DNA of 64,000 nucleotides from Sorghum bicolor (GCF_000003195.3 NC_012870.2:2017501-2081500), one strand, 5' to 3'. Counted from the first letter of the stretch, positions 35,581 through 48,754 are shown. Numbers and translations: made by a program. Notes: generated from the sequence alone by a model not told the origin.

Positions 35581-38500
35581 TTACATGGCTCCACGCTCCA
35601 ACGATTCCCATCTGAATGTGGGTGCAGCATAAACCCTGGGAAAGGTGTGAAGGAGTATGCCCACGCAGACACAAACCACAGCGACTCCCATCACAGTCAA
35701 CATTGCTGGCCTATAAAGGAAGGTTTTTGTGGTAGAATTTGGATACACCCGTGCCTGACGGCTGCAGAGGAGGCAACTTGGCACTGCTGCAGACATTGGC
35801 CTGCAGATCTCGAGGCTAACATCGCCAGGCTTAACACCATCAGTTATTACAGAGCATATACTGCTCGGAACACCGAGGACAACATGGCCTTTGCCAAGAT
35901 GCTTATCAATCTTCTTTTGGACCAGATTCAGGTAAGCATCATTGCCTCTCTGCCGAGCATAGTCTTCTGGGGTAAAACCTGTTTCGTCCCGTGCATTGCT
36001 CCAAGCACTAATTCCAATCTGCATGGGATAGGTCAAAACAGGGATGTTAGATATAACTAATACCAGTCAACTCTATTAATTAAATTAAAAATATACGCAA
36101 TGCATGTGACATCTGGTAACTCATGTATTCATCACTTCAAAATTCAATGTATGTGTAAGTCTGTGTTTTGTGAAATAATAAATAATAAAACATCAAAAGA
36201 ATGAAAATTTACTGGGTTTCTAATGATCTACTGTTGTAAATTAATATAGCTCAGCTTGAGTTGGTGGAAAGGAAGAGGCAAAATTCCAAAAACTAGAAAA
36301 GAGAATACCAGCCCAGGATCATCGGTCAGCACATCCAACACATCCTCTGCATCACTTGTGGCAGCTGCTATATGGAGGGGGGTAATCGTTGAAGGGCCCA
36401 GAGCATCAGGTCTAAATAAGTATGTCTGTGCAGTTCCCTTCGAGTTTTTATTTGGTTTGTATCTCAGCAGAAATCTAACCATGTTAACAGACTTCCTCCG
36501 TACAGCAGCATGCAACAAATTTTCTGAAAGCACCACATCTTCTGGAGATCGGGATCCCACATCAACAAGGCCAATAAATAAGAAATCTAACAGCATTTTG
36601 ATCACAGCACACCACTCCCGCTCCATGGCAAATACACCAAGATTCCTGAATCTCCACATGTTAAGGGCAGCTAGAGACGTATCAGTTTCATCCTCTTTAG
36701 ACATTCTGTTCGCTCTATGAAGAAGCCAACCCAGCTCATTTATAAACTCCAGAGCTTGGTCCCTAGCATCATCATTAACATTTGCATGTTCGTTACTGGA
36801 GGACTCAAATATGCTCTCCAGCTCAGAAACCTCAGAGCATACATCCTTCTCAGCAATTATGAAGGGGAAGAAGCCATTGCTAAAACCACTATCTTCAACC
36901 TGAAATTTCAGGGGGGGGGGTTTCAAGGTTACAGAAGAAAACCAAAATAACCACATCATAAAAAGTTCTATAAGTATATGTTGTTCTCAAACAAAAGCTA
37001 TATAAGTATATATTTGTTCTCGAACAGAAGCTATATACGTATAACTATCTGTACCTCTATAAATCCTCTTCCTCTTGGACCAGGAACAGAACAACAAAAA
37101 CTGAGGCATTCGATATCCCTATCCTCACACTCAGCATTCTCTGCTATAAAGTCCGTGTCTTCCTGGAATATACAACGTCCTTCAAATGAACAAATTAGCC
37201 TGCGAACATGAGAAGATGGTATTTAGATGTAAATGGATAAGCTGAAGGAAACATCAAGGTTTATTTTTATATACTTCAAGAATAAGTTAATCTGAATTAA
37301 AGATGATAAAGTACCTTGAGGAAGTACTGAGTAGGTTAAAACCTTCGACTCTGAAATTTATTGTTGCAGAATAAGGTGCAGCAACAGGTTTGACACATAA
37401 AATCTTGCAGTAATCATGAGAACTGGGTGCCAGGGGTCTGTCCAACATAATTTGACCTGCAGTAGCATGAATAGCAAAGCTTGATAGTTACAAAATTTCC
37501 TACATAAGTATCCAGAATGAAGCTTGCACAGCAGCATCACTGTATAAGAGCAGCAAAGTGCCTGGGATTGGCTCACCATTGAGCATAAAAGCTAAGTGGC
37601 GTCGAACCATCACAAATACCAAGCCAGATGCCCAAAAGTCATCAGTGGAGCTACTCAAAAGCTTATCCAGGTGTAGGCTCATATTCTCAGAAAGCTGTAG
37701 AAAAGACCATTAATAACCAAACAAAGAAGGCACTATTTTGACATGAGAATTCAGAAAGGAAGCATACCTCTTGCCATGCAGACTCAACTAACCGAAGATA
37801 TACTGTTAGAATAATACAGCCAGGTCTAATATGGCTTTCTATATCAGTAGGGCTACTCGACAACCAACCAAGAATCTGAAAATCAGGATTTAAGTGTTAG
37901 GTTCAGGATATATTTTCTTGCCGCGCGCTGAGAGAATGCAAAATTTACCTGTGATCGCAAAACTGGAGGTAAGTCACCGGGAACTTTATCGAAAAGCTTG
38001 AAGACAATCTTATCAGTTCGGCACTGCAAGCAAAACCATAAGAATCAGGTGTTTCACAAGATGGCATCTAAGCATAGTAAGGTGCAAATCCATATGGAAT
38101 AATACGGTAAAATTAGCATATTGGTGTTTGCGTAAGTGCTGCCAAGACTATGGCTCTTAACATGAATTCTCTTCATTAAACTTTCCATATATGTCGGAAG
38201 GCTGTCCAGCTCATATTAGTCCTTTTCAGTATTCACATGTCATTTTTGTTCAGCAGAGATGCAATCAAAAGCGTGTCTGATTGAAGTATGTATCTTTGAA
38301 GAAAAATTTAGTGGCACGTAGTAGCTTTTTGCTTCTAGGCTTGGATCTTGGAGATTGAACACTTGTTTGGTTCACTTTTCTATCAGAAACCACTCTAGCA
38401 TATGTTTTAATTCTTGACAGTGATGGCTATCACAACTTCTAGTAAAGGTATTAAAAAAGTCAGGTAGGTGTAAAAGTAAAAAGGTTGAACGGTTAAAGGT

Positions 38501-41500
38501 AGGAGTTATAAAATCCCTAAAGCCAAGTATGGATTCACAATCTAGTCCTACATAAACCAAACGTATTGATGTCTCTTTCCCTCATTCAGGTGCACTCTAA
38601 ATCTTATTCCAATTCAAATTCCAACCTTGAATATTCTCCACCTAAGTTTGTTGCCAATAACAGCTTCATGCATATGAACATATCCTATTCCAATAACATA
38701 TTGGTCATTAGTGAGTTGTCAATTTCCCATTAAAAATTTTAGCCAGCCAAACTGTCTCATTAATATATAAACCTGTTAATATACAGGTTGCTAAGTCGTA
38801 AGAGAGCTCACAATCTACCCTTTACAATGTTTTCAAATAATCCTGACTAACCAAGATTGACCTTGATTAATCGCGGTGTATAACTAATCGCCATGGCACA
38901 AATAAACCCAACTAATCATGACTAGTCGGACGACTTGATAACCTTGGCCCTTTATCATTCTATGTGTTTGCAAGGAATAAAAGACAAACCTGAGTGTCTC
39001 CATTTGAGCTTGACAATGATTGTGTTGATGTTGAATCTGAGTTGCCACTAGTCTGTGGTGGACTTTGAGTAGAATCTTGCTGCATCCATGATGCACAGTT
39101 AGGAGAGTCAGCTGTCTTAAAGGCAGGTGTAGGTGAACCTTCTTGCCCATCCTCAAAGCCTTCCATATCATTGCAAGTGTCATTCAGATCAAAATCCTTA
39201 AGCTTGCATGATGCAGGCTCTGTGCAGTCAGGGAAAAAAATTAAGCTGAAATTGTTAATCAGAAAACAATTCTGAAGGTTTAACAGTGGTTGTCCATCAT
39301 ACCTGGAGTTACCACCATGGTAGCCTTTGATTGTACTGGCACAACAGATGATGATGCCTGTCCACAGTGACTACCATTCACAAAAGGCAACTTAGAGTTA
39401 GATGGCCCTGCAGCTTCTTCTGCAACATTAGCTGTTCCAGAGGTTCCAGCATTCGATCCATTTTGCAGGCTTTGGTATGCCTCCAGGAGTTTACATAGTT
39501 CTTTTGGCTCCAGTGATTTGGCAACAGACCCTAGGTTCTTTAAAAGAGTGGATAGCAACTCCTGGCTGTTTGAATGCTGAACATTGTCAGCTGCAAGGAG
39601 AATTCTAAGAGTCATGTACCTTCCTGAATATACAAGTAATTCTGCAGAATACATATATGAAATATGTATGTGGAGTTCATGTGATTCGGTAAACAGAATA
39701 CAGATTCCATGATTGCTGGATTGATCCATATGGAATAATGAAGATTGAAAAGATAATGGATTTTTTCTTTGATAATAAAAAAACTTTAAGATTCAAATGC
39801 TCCGGAATGGAAATGAGGGAATGTCCACAATATCCAGAAGGTCACACAGCTAGTAATTGCAGCATTCTGTCAGTGAAAGATGCTAAATCTCAATATGATA
39901 TCCTAACATGCAGCTGATGGAGGAACTTCCTGTGACTGAGCAATCCTATGATTGTATAAATAAACCAATACACGAAACTTCAAGCACATTGAATACCATG
40001 TAAAATCCTCATGGTCCTAAGATTATTAAATTTTCATCATGTCAAATAGAGTAAGAACTCATATACTCCTGTAAAACATAGTATGGTCGCTAAACTTGAT
40101 CTAAGTCTACTCTATACCAAAAAAATTTCGCCAAAACATTACAGACACGATTTCATAACACTGAAGGGAAAATAAATTATACAAGTATCATAGAAAAGAA
40201 AAATGTATATGTGGTATAGCAAAGTTAGCAAACTTACAGTTCAAATTAGCACAGATTCCAATAAGACTCAACAACAAATAATTGCTGACTTTGTCCTCAA
40301 TTGAAGCAGTCCCACCAACTGCAGTATCAGGGCGGGTTTTCCTCCTGCGTCTATTGTGGCCTGCTAAGCGCCGCCGGCAACTTCGCTTCCCTTCATCGAA
40401 TTCTTGAAGAAGGTGAAATCTGCACAAGAACATGTACAATACTTACAGAGAACTTGGGGGGAAAAATGTTCCTCAAGTACAGTGTCATGAACACATTACT
40501 TAATCACTTTTTTGAGGTCTATAAGCATGAAACTATTTAACCACTTCCCCCAGCATCAATCCTTAAACCCTCTCTGTGGCTCTGTGCACAGTGAATGCTC
40601 TGATATTTAAACTAAACTAAACTAAAATTTCCTTGCAAACAATTTTCACTCAAATATTGATAAGCCTAAACATTATAAATGTGCCTTTTCATTTATTTCC
40701 TTCTCCAGTTGTTATGGATCATGCTGATTCTGAGATTCTCAAAGATCAAAGGTTGGAAAATATCATGATGGTCAAAGTTTGCACATGTCTCAAGTCTTTA
40801 TCTAGCTGCGCTAAATATAAACTTGCATGAGATATTCTACCCATTCGTTCTTGTATGAACGAACAATTGCATGTAATTGAAAGGTAATAGAAGCAGGTAG
40901 AAGCATAAAACTAACCTACTACATTGCTGGCAGAACCTCTGGACGGTGTTCCCAACCACAGCGGTGCTGGCCTTAGCATGCATCTCGCAGACCTTGTGCC
41001 GACGGTGGTAATCCTTTGCTGCAGTCAGATCTGCTCCACAGCCCTCAACCTGACATGCTGGCCCACTTGAGCCGCCTCCTTGCACCCTGATCTTCTTTCC
41101 ATTCCTCTCATCCTCGTTTACATCGCTGTTCTCCATCGCTTCAACACCAACAGCAGTACCCCCAATTCTCAAGCTGAGCGACCCGCCACCATTCACGACC
41201 GTGTCCTGATCCTCTGTCTCATCATCATCGATGACCACAACCCTTTTCCTCTTATCAGTGTCACCTCTCAAGCCACCATTTCTAGCCACATCTTCCTCAG
41301 CTTCCTCAGACGATGACGGTGAGCTGTTCAATCCTGAGCCATTCGCCGCCTGAGCAGGCACCGGTGTGGCAACAAAGCGCTGACTGTCCCAGCTCCAGTC
41401 GTTGAGGTCCCAGCCAAACACCCTGTTCTCCCGCCTGTTGAGGTCAAGCTCGCCCAGCCCGCCGCCGTACAAGTGGCTGCTTTGCGTGCCGAACCTGGCG

Positions 41501-41508
41501 GCCTCCAT
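35581..41508 (-). CDS. SPL6: SBP-box transcription factor with ankyrin repeats (SPL1/SPL6 class), 11 exons
   Basis: Plant-specific transcription factor that binds GTAC-core sites. Exons on the minus strand: 41508-40916, 40419-40238, 39590-39303, 39219-38990, 38023-37949, 37875-37768, 37694-37577, 37456-37315, 37199-37055, 36899-36309, 36018-35581, giving 969 aa. The SBP domain spans about 151-228: first finger from CQVEGCG through [10 protein letters not shown], second finger CQQCSRFH (the intron-1 junction falls inside it), and a bipartite nuclear signal ending RRRRK. The C-terminal half has ankyrin-like repeats (about 735-860; NLLHAAV, TPLHIAA, TPEDYA) and one hydrophobic segment at about 929-949 ([18 protein letters not shown]). 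This is the long, miR156-independent SPL type; I see no miR156 site. Symbol given from resemblance to rice SPL6. A Ser/Gln-rich linker lies at about 375-430. Confidence 0.95.
36911..36920. repeat. poly(C) run next to an SPL6 3' splice site
   Basis: Ten consecutive G on the plus strand (C on the coding strand) lie about 10 bases upstream of the acceptor of SPL6 exon 10. They form part of its pyrimidine tract. Confidence 0.9.
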
Positions 41509-42250
41509 GTCCCCTCACCTCGCAAAACCCTACACAAGCCTTCTTCGATCACAGCTAGCCTCCCAGACTCCTATACGAAAGAGCGCAGCAACCGCAGGAG
41601 CCGAGAGATCTAGTCGGCTCCCCTCCCGCTCTGGAAATCGACGAACGTGACGCCCACGCAGCCCCGGATCCACACCAGAGAAACCCACATGCCCTCGCGC
41701 CTCCGCCCCCGACCAGCGGGAATCAGAAGCACCACCTCCAATCCGAGCTCATGCGGCGCGAATCACCGAAATAGTCCAGGGAAAACAGAGAGAGAGTACC
41801 GAAGCGAATCAGCGGGGCACCTGACCGGGCGAATTGGCGGCCCAGGCCGCAGCTCCGTGGACAAATCGAGCTCCGGAGTCGACGAGCTTAGCGAATCCGG
41901 CGGGAGGTTGAGGAATTTGGCGGGGAAGCTTTGGTGGGACTGCGGCAATGGAGTCTCGAGTTTTGGGGGAGCAGCAGCCGCAGGGTGGAGGGGAAAGAGC
42001 AGAGAAAGGCGAGGTGGGATGGCATGTGTGAGTGGGGAGATGATAGATGGGGATTGGGGACCCGTAGCGTGGTGGCCAGTGGAAATAGGGCCACTAGAAA
42101 TTGTATGCCACACACCAGCGGCTACACGACAATTGGCACCGTGCAAAGAAAAAATGGAGTGGATCCATGGCGTCTTTAGCCAACTTTATCAAAGGTTTTC
42201 AATGCAAGTGACCGGAGGATCCATTATGTCAAAGTGTACTTCATAGGGTT
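41509..42250 (-). other. SPL6 5' UTR and promoter region
   Basis: GC-rich sequence with open frames on both strands up to 199 codons, which I take as leader and promoter CpG-rich DNA. It has AG/TC runs (gagagagag near 41788-41796) but no TATA box that I can place. No separate gene is supported. Confidence 0.5.
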
Positions 42251-43141
42251 TTAGAGGCTTCAGAGTATAATTGAGTGTGTTTTTGAGATAGAGTCGTATT
42301 TAAACTCTATTCGGTTTGAAGACGTTAGAGAAGAGGAGAGGCACAACTACATGCGTCATAAGATAAGATATAGTGGCCAAAAGAACTCAACATACGATTA
42401 CTATGATATCTGAACGAGATGTTGTGATGTATGCCATATTTGACTAGGTTGCATCGACACGTCTAAGAGAAAAAGGTAGAGTCCATGTGGACTGCACTGA
42501 AGGAACAAATCTTTATATGATGTATGATACTTGTCACAACTTAGCAGCCATAAAAAGAAGATGGAAAGTATAGCATCACCATAAAACCATACATTTTAAG
42601 TAATTGTACTCGCATGTAGCTTACAAAGCCAGCAAAGAACACGTACATGAAACGAGCATATCGAATTTGCGATTGGAATAGTCATTAGTAAAACCATCTC
42701 AAAATGACTAGGAAAAGTTTGTTGTTTTGATAAGAACATTATTTAGCCATTTATATACTCCGCCATCCCAAATTATAAGCTCTTCAGTGAACTTGTAAGC
42801 TTGTTTCCATGCGATGGACATCATATGTCTTGTTATCTTTGTTATAATACTTCATAAAGTGAATATGCTTCTATCTGAAACAACAGTTAAATAAAGTTAA
42901 ATGTGTTAACTAGTCCCTTTGACCATTTAGCTTTATCTATAAGTTGGTGCATCTCATCATGTGACTTTTATTTCCTCATTTGTACTGTGCACATATAACT
43001 TATGGAATCTAGAAATTGTGATCTAGGGTACCAACGTGTTTGTCACAAGCTCTCAACTTACTTCTCCAACCAACTTCAGGTACCACACCGTACCACTCAT
43101 TGCCTTGCCATTAAAATGTTATGAAGCGAGTTTTTTTTAAT
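42251..43141. other. intergenic, no gene seen
   Basis: AT-rich. A Stowaway-like end (tactccgccatcccaaattat) is visible near 42758-42780 without its partner. The stretch ends in the T-rich target site of the next element. Confidence 0.4.
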
Positions 43142-43688
43142 GGGAGAATTGGCTGTGGGACATGTGGAATGGTGGCTATTTGCCAGCGGACACTAGAAAA
43201 AATTAGATTGCTCAAAGACACTCCGTTTCTTGTCAAATTTGCTGGCGGACAATACATCTAATCAAACATTATTACAAAATAGATATAAAAAATCATATAA
43301 GTGCTAGAAATTATATTATAAACTTTTTACACTCTACATGATGAGAACTATAGTGTAAAAATATTGTTTTGCACTGAAATGACCATTTTGCCCCTCTTCA
43401 TAAATAAACAAAGATAACCATGGTTAATTAGTTAATATATTAGTAAGATACTAAAAATACTAAACAACATTTTTATATCTATTTTGTATAATTTATAGTA
43501 TAAAAGATTTTATAGTATAATTTTCTAGCACTTATATGATTTTATATCTATTTTGTATTAATGTTTGATTAGACGTAGTGTCCACCAGCAAATTTGACAA
43601 GAAACGGAGTGTCTTTGAGCAATCTAATTTTTCCTAGTGTCCGCTGGCAAATGGCCACAATTCTACATGTCCCACAGCCAATTCTCCC
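43142..43688. mobile_element. MULE-like element with about 190-bp inverted arms, 547 bp
   Basis: The left arm begins GGGAGAATTGGCTGTGGGAC and the right arm ends with its complement. Pairing extends about 190 bp inward (for example the ctagcacttatatgatttt region) with scattered mismatches, leaving about 150 bp of AT-rich centre. Both flanks carry the same 10 bases TTTTTTTAAT (43132-43141 and 43689-43698). A 9-10-bp duplication with very long TIRs fits Mutator-like MITEs. No coding frame. RNA from it would fold into a long hairpin. Confidence 0.88.
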
Positions 43689-45686
43689 TTTTTTTAATTG
43701 AGGATAAGTTAAGTCGAGCTTCTTTGTTTTTAGAAAAAAACTCACAACATCATAAGTTAACTACAAGGACTATGATTGACTATGCAAGATGCACATAGTT
43801 GTGTGCGTGTGTGCATAGCACAAACTCCTTTCCATGGCCATTTCAAGATCAACTAACATGGTTACTTGTGTGTGCCATGCCCATGCGTGCCTATCAAATT
43901 GTTAATCCAAATCCAAATAGTGTGCCATCGGGGCCACACCTACCACGGTTAGCTAACAAATTAATTCACTCCAGTTGTCGATTCGATCGATATATCAATT
44001 CATCTCTCGACGACACTGCATATATCACTTCGCTTGTGGTGTTAGCTATCATGGCTGCCACCATCAGGGAGAGAGCTAACCGCACTATAGATATGCTAAT
44101 GCCATATTGTGGCCAAAAGATTATATATAGATAACATAACACTGTAATTAAGATGCATGGGTGGATGGATGGAGAGTATATTATGACTAGCCGCTGACTG
44201 CATTCATCATATGCCGGTGCATGTGTGCGGTTGTTGCATAATCGCCACATAAACATGCATGGGATTACCACCTCGTCCTCCTACGATTCGTCCACGCATC
44301 ACCACGGGTAAAAAAAAGTGCAGACAATTGGTTGTGGTGCAATGGTGATGGGATTATCGGATAATTAAAGGACACAACAATATTCTGTGTTTTATACCCT
44401 TCCTCCGTTGAGGAATGGTAAACGTATTTGACTAGACGAGAAAAAAATTAAACTTTGATGAACAATTAGTCAAACTATATATGTAAGATAAGATATTTAT
44501 TTTTAATCAATTAGGTATATATGATAAGAGAAATTAAGAGTTAAAATCTACTATGTATGATTTGTTTTTTTATTATTTTTTCAAAAGGTAGTTTTGTCTC
44601 AAGAGAATTTTTACAATGGTTGTCGAAAAATGGATGGCTCTCGTGAGCCGATCCGACGGCTAAAAGGACAAAGGAACTAAGAGGAACCAATTAGAGAAGC
44701 ACCAAGTGGGTACTAAATGGTGGGGACCATATGCACTAAGTGCATCCTAAAATTGGTGGAATAAACCCGGTGGGATAATTCTATTTTCAAAATTTCTTTA
44801 GGTAATTAAGGCCGGTTCACAGCAGAGGCGGAGCAGCTCCGCGGCCACGCGCTCGCTACCGCCGCTGAGCCCGCGACGTGCAGTGTGCTTCCTGCTACGG
44901 CCTGCGTTCGGCATGACCGTGGTGCTCCTACTCTGACAGCTCAAGCCAGGGGCAAGGCCAAGTAGGAAGAGGAGGACGCGACCGGCGACGCTGTAGACGC
45001 TGTCGGGTAGTGCTTCGTGCCTCACACCTGCTGTTGCTGGCGCTCGCTAGGTCATGCCGGCGTGGGTCTGCCTTCGTGCTGCTGCCCGATGCGCGATGGC
45101 AAGGCGGTTGCGATGCATGATGCACAATGCACGATGGAGAGGGTGAGGCAAGGCGGCGGGGATGCGTCTTTCGGGTTCGCCTGCACGCAGCGAGGGGTGC
45201 GGGAGGAGCCACAATTACAATCCCAACCTTCCTCTCATAAAATCAATTAGCATTAATAATTTACTTAGGAACGAATCAAGAACCTCAACCACCGTAAAAG
45301 AGCTCTTATTTCAAACAGTAAACAATTGTCATCTGTTGTTTAGCCATGGTTCAGGCTAAACGATCAAAACAGACACTTAAACGGGCAAAATTGTTTAAAT
45401 ACCGTTTAGTCGAACAGTGAAATAAACACATATTTGATTTTGTTAGGAGATAAACCTTTTAAATTTTGACCAAATAAGTACAAAATATATAATATTTATT
45501 ATATGTAATAAGTATCATTAGATTAAATATTAAAAATATTTTTCATAATAAACTTATTTGAAGGTAATACCATTTTTTATATTTATAGTGAAATTCAAAA
45601 ATAAAAGCCCTCGAAGAGTGAAATGATCATTTATTTTAGAACGGATGGAAAAGTTAAAAAATTTTGCCTCTTAAATCAGTCTCAAT
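43689..45686. other. intergenic DNA, no supported gene
   Basis: A 111-codon plus-strand frame (43799-44134) has no recognised domain. A GC-rich stretch at about 44810-45210 has open frames on both strands and no signature. A Stowaway-type remnant lies at about 45430-45655. Confidence 0.4.
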
Positions 45687-46113
45687 GGGATTTTGTCGGA
45701 GTTTCATGAGCACTAAATATGTTGATGTGACGCTATATTAATGAAGAAAGAGATGATAATAGTTTTGTGGAAGAAAATTTTATAAAGATGAAACTCTTCT
45801 GTACTATTTTCAAAATAGAATGAGTTGAAAACTAGAACTTAGGGCCTTGTTTAGTTCACCCCAAAAACCAAAACATTTTCAAGATTTTCCGTCATATCGA
45901 ATCTTGTGGCACATGCACGAAGCACTAAATATAAAGGAAAACAAAAACTAATTGAACAGTTTGCCTGTAAATCGCGAGACGAATCTTTTAATCCTAATTA
46001 GTTCATGATTTGACAATATTTGCCACAAACAAACGAAAGTACTAAAGTACCAAAATCCAAAAAATTTTCACAACTAAATAAGGCTTAAATCCTCCATTGG
46101 GACCGGTCTGAAA
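45687..46113. mobile_element. Tourist-like element split by a nested MITE
   Basis: The left end 'cagtctcaatgggatttt' (45682-45700 area) and the right end complementary to 'ccggtcccaatggaggattt' (46090-46113) form an inverted pair. The 243-bp MITE at 45842-46084 with its TTA duplication interrupts it. The ends are related to the element at 6586-6791. Confidence 0.6.
45842..46084. mobile_element. PIF/Harbinger-like MITE, nested
   Basis: GGGCCTTGTTTAGTTC ... AACTAAATAAGGC, flanked by TTA on both sides (45839-45841 and 46085-46087). Internal core as in the other copies. It sits inside an older element. Confidence 0.88.
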
Positions 46114-46241
46114 GAATCTCTTTTCTTTTAAAGAAAAACTGTGATAGTAGTGATCGAAAAAGAAAACGTGATAGTCATTCTACGTGTAGTAGGAACACGT
46201 TTTCGTGCACGAGCGTCGAGTCTACCTTGCCTGCCTCTGAG

Positions 46242-46530
46242 ACTTTGTTTAGTTTTCACCCATCTCATCAATATATATAGACATATATATGGAATACTAA
46301 ATATAGATAAAAAATAAACTTATTATATAGTTTGGTAGAAAATCGCGAGACGAATCTTTTAAGCCTAATTAGTTCATTATTAACCTTAAATGCTACAATA
46401 ACCTATATATGCTAATGACAGATTAATTAGGCTTAATAAATTCGTCTCACGGTTTCTAATCGAGTTATGTAATTAGTTTTTTATTAGTATCAAATATTTC
46501 TTTCAACATCCTACAAACATCCGAGTGGCG
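46242..46530. mobile_element. MITE of the related 290-bp class
   Basis: Begins 'gactttgtttagtttt' and contains both the outward core (aaatcgcgagacgaatc, ttaagcctaattagttcat) and its inverted partner (gattaattaggcttaataaa, attcgtctcacggtttc). It is therefore internally symmetrical, unlike the 240-bp class. Confidence 0.7.
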
Positions 46531-46539
46531 AGACACTAA

Positions 46540-46779
46540 GGCCTTGTTTAGTTCACCCCAAAACCAAAAACTTTTCAATATTCCCCATCACATCGAATCT
46601 TGCGGCATATGAATAGAACATTAAATATAGATGAAAACAAAACCTTACACAGTTTACGTGTAAATCGCGAGATGAATCTTTTTAACCCTAGTTACTTTAT
46701 GATTGGATAATATTTATCAAATAAAAACGAAAGTGCTACAGGGCCAAAATCCGAAAACTTTTCAGATCTAAACAAGGCC
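46540..46779. mobile_element. PIF/Harbinger-like MITE, 240 bp, TAA duplication
   Basis: GGCCTTGTTTAGTT at the left and ATCTAAACAAGGCC at the right, with TAA on both sides (46537-46539 and 46780-46782). This is the cleanest copy of the family in the window and defines its ends. Confidence 0.92.
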
Positions 46780-47260
46780 TAAACTCATATTGACCATCGA
46801 CTTTATTTTTTTAGTGGAGTACTCCACAGTTGGACAACTAGATTCTAGATGTAGCAACAACCATAGTAGTCCAATACTGACATGGGAGTAGGCAAAACGT
46901 TGGTTGTCTGAGTTGAATGGTTCATCTTCGCTTATCTTATAAGCTATACTTTTTCTTTTTTTTCTCATAATAAATCAGCGAACAATATTTTTAGTCATGA
47001 ATTTTTAGACCAGCGAACACGCACCTCCGTCTAAGAAAAAAGATATAATTCTTACATTTCGATGAGTCAAACATTTTAAACTTTGACCAAAATTATATAA
47101 AAAAATCTAACAATTATGATACGAAATAAACACTGTTAGTAATAGAATATATTTTTATAATAAATTTATTTGATTCATAAATATTAATATTATCTTTTAT
47201 AAACTTTATTAAATTTGAACCAATTTGACCATTATAAAACTCATAATTATATTCTTTAGG

Positions 47261-47580
47261 TCTTGTTTAGTTTGCGAAAAGAAAAATTTTTGGATATCAC
47301 ATCGGATATGTCGGCACACATTTGAAATATTTAACGTGGATTAATCAAAAAATAAATTACATAGCTCGCCAGGAAATTGCGAGATGGATTTATTCTTGAT
47401 TAATTTGTCATTAACATATGTTAGTTACTGTAGCATTTTGGCTAACCATGGACAATTTGTCTCTTGATTTACAACCAAACTCTACAATTAGTTTGTTCTA
47501 TTTATATTTAATACTCTATGCATATGTCGAAAGATTCGATAGGATGAGTGACAAGTTTTTAGGGTGCGAAAGTAAACATG
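47261..47580. mobile_element. MITE of the GACCCTGTTTAG-like class
   Basis: It begins 'ggtcttgtttagtttgcg' and carries 'cacatcggatatgtcgg', 'acatagctcgccaggaaa' and 'gtcgaaagattcgatagga', matching the copy at 60315-60644. Confidence 0.7.
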
Positions 47581-48720
47581 GTTAGTGGTCGAAGGTTAGG
47601 ACCTGGGTTCGTGGATGTCAGTCCAGACGTAATTAACCGAAGACCAAAGACTGAACCGAACTGTCCGAGACCGAGACCGAACTGGCCAAGTCTGAACTTT
47701 TCGATCATGAGTTCGGTCTCTGCTTCTAACTAACCGAACTTTGTACAGTTAGTTCAAGTTAGTTCAAGTATAGATGTCGGTTAACCGAACTAACCGAGAA
47801 AATCGAAGTTCTCTACAGCAATTAAGAAAGCCCAAGAAAGATGCATATCCCATTATCCCATACACGTAAACCCTAGAACACATTTCTCTCATTCTGTTCA
47901 TTGCCTAGTTGAACCCGTCCCTGACCTCGAGTCTCGACGCGCCGCGCGCCTCCGTGCCACGCGCGGCTCCACCTCTGGCCTCTGCATCCACGCCTTCATG
48001 GCTCCTCCTCTGCATCCGCGCCGCAACCTCGCATCCATCCCCAACACCGGCGAGCACGAGCAGGCGAGCACAAGTCAGCCGGCCAGTCACACCCTGCACC
48101 CCACCGCCACACCTGAGACGCCAGCCAGCGGGTAGCGGCCATAGAGATAGAGAGAGACATCGGCCACTCGATCTGTTAATTGCTGCAGAGAGAGACAACG
48201 CTCAATAGAGAGAGACTCTACATGAGCCCTGCATCTGTTGATTGTTGCGACCTGTGACTATGAGGCATTTTGTTGAAGTGCTACGATATCTATATCAATT
48301 GTCTTCTGTTGTAGTTAGTACTTGAATAAGAGAAGCAAGACATTTATATTATTGTGTGTGAGTATGCTGCTGAAATTTTCTACAAATTCTACTATTCTTT
48401 TTACTATTATGTTGATCTGATTAGTTGGATCGTGACCGAGATCGAACCGAACTAACCAAGATCGAAATTGCTCGGTCTTTATTGTTTGAACTGGTCGATC
48501 GGTCCTTGATTTTTTATGAGCAAATTTTCAAAATGATCGACTACCCGATTGCCCGAAGTGAGGATGCATGGATTTCCGTGTAGAGATCTTTCATCTGAAC
48601 AACTTTTCTGACTATCTGCTGGGAGCTGGATCCAGGATGATCCCAGTACCAGGTGCTCAACCGGGAATCTTCCGGTCCGAACGTTCTGACCGGAGACCCC
48701 GTCTCATGGTTCCCTCGCGA
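47581..48720. other. repeat-like region rich in 'aaccgaac' motifs
   Basis: Dense 'aaccgaac', 'gaccgag' and 'cggtt' phrases at 47625-47810 and again at 48430-48500 bracket a GC-rich middle with a leader-like start (cattctgttcattgcc) near 47890. This resembles a non-autonomous DNA transposon, but I cannot place its ends or class. The 97-99 aa frames inside have no domain. Confidence 0.35.
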
Positions 48721-48754
48721 TGGTTCCCGCGCGCGTGAGGTTGACAGGTACGTA

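Noticed and set aside
37685..37710. miR396-like string (ttctacagctttctgagaat) on the minus strand
   Set aside because: It is the intron-exon junction of SPL6 exon 7, differs from miR396 at several bases and has no hairpin partner.
41647..42246. 199-codon plus-strand frame upstream of SPL6
   Set aside because: It lies in the SPL6 leader and promoter, is GC-driven and has no domain or splice context.
43799..44134. 111-codon plus-strand frame
   Set aside because: No recognised domain, no promoter or splice support, and a repeat-rich setting.
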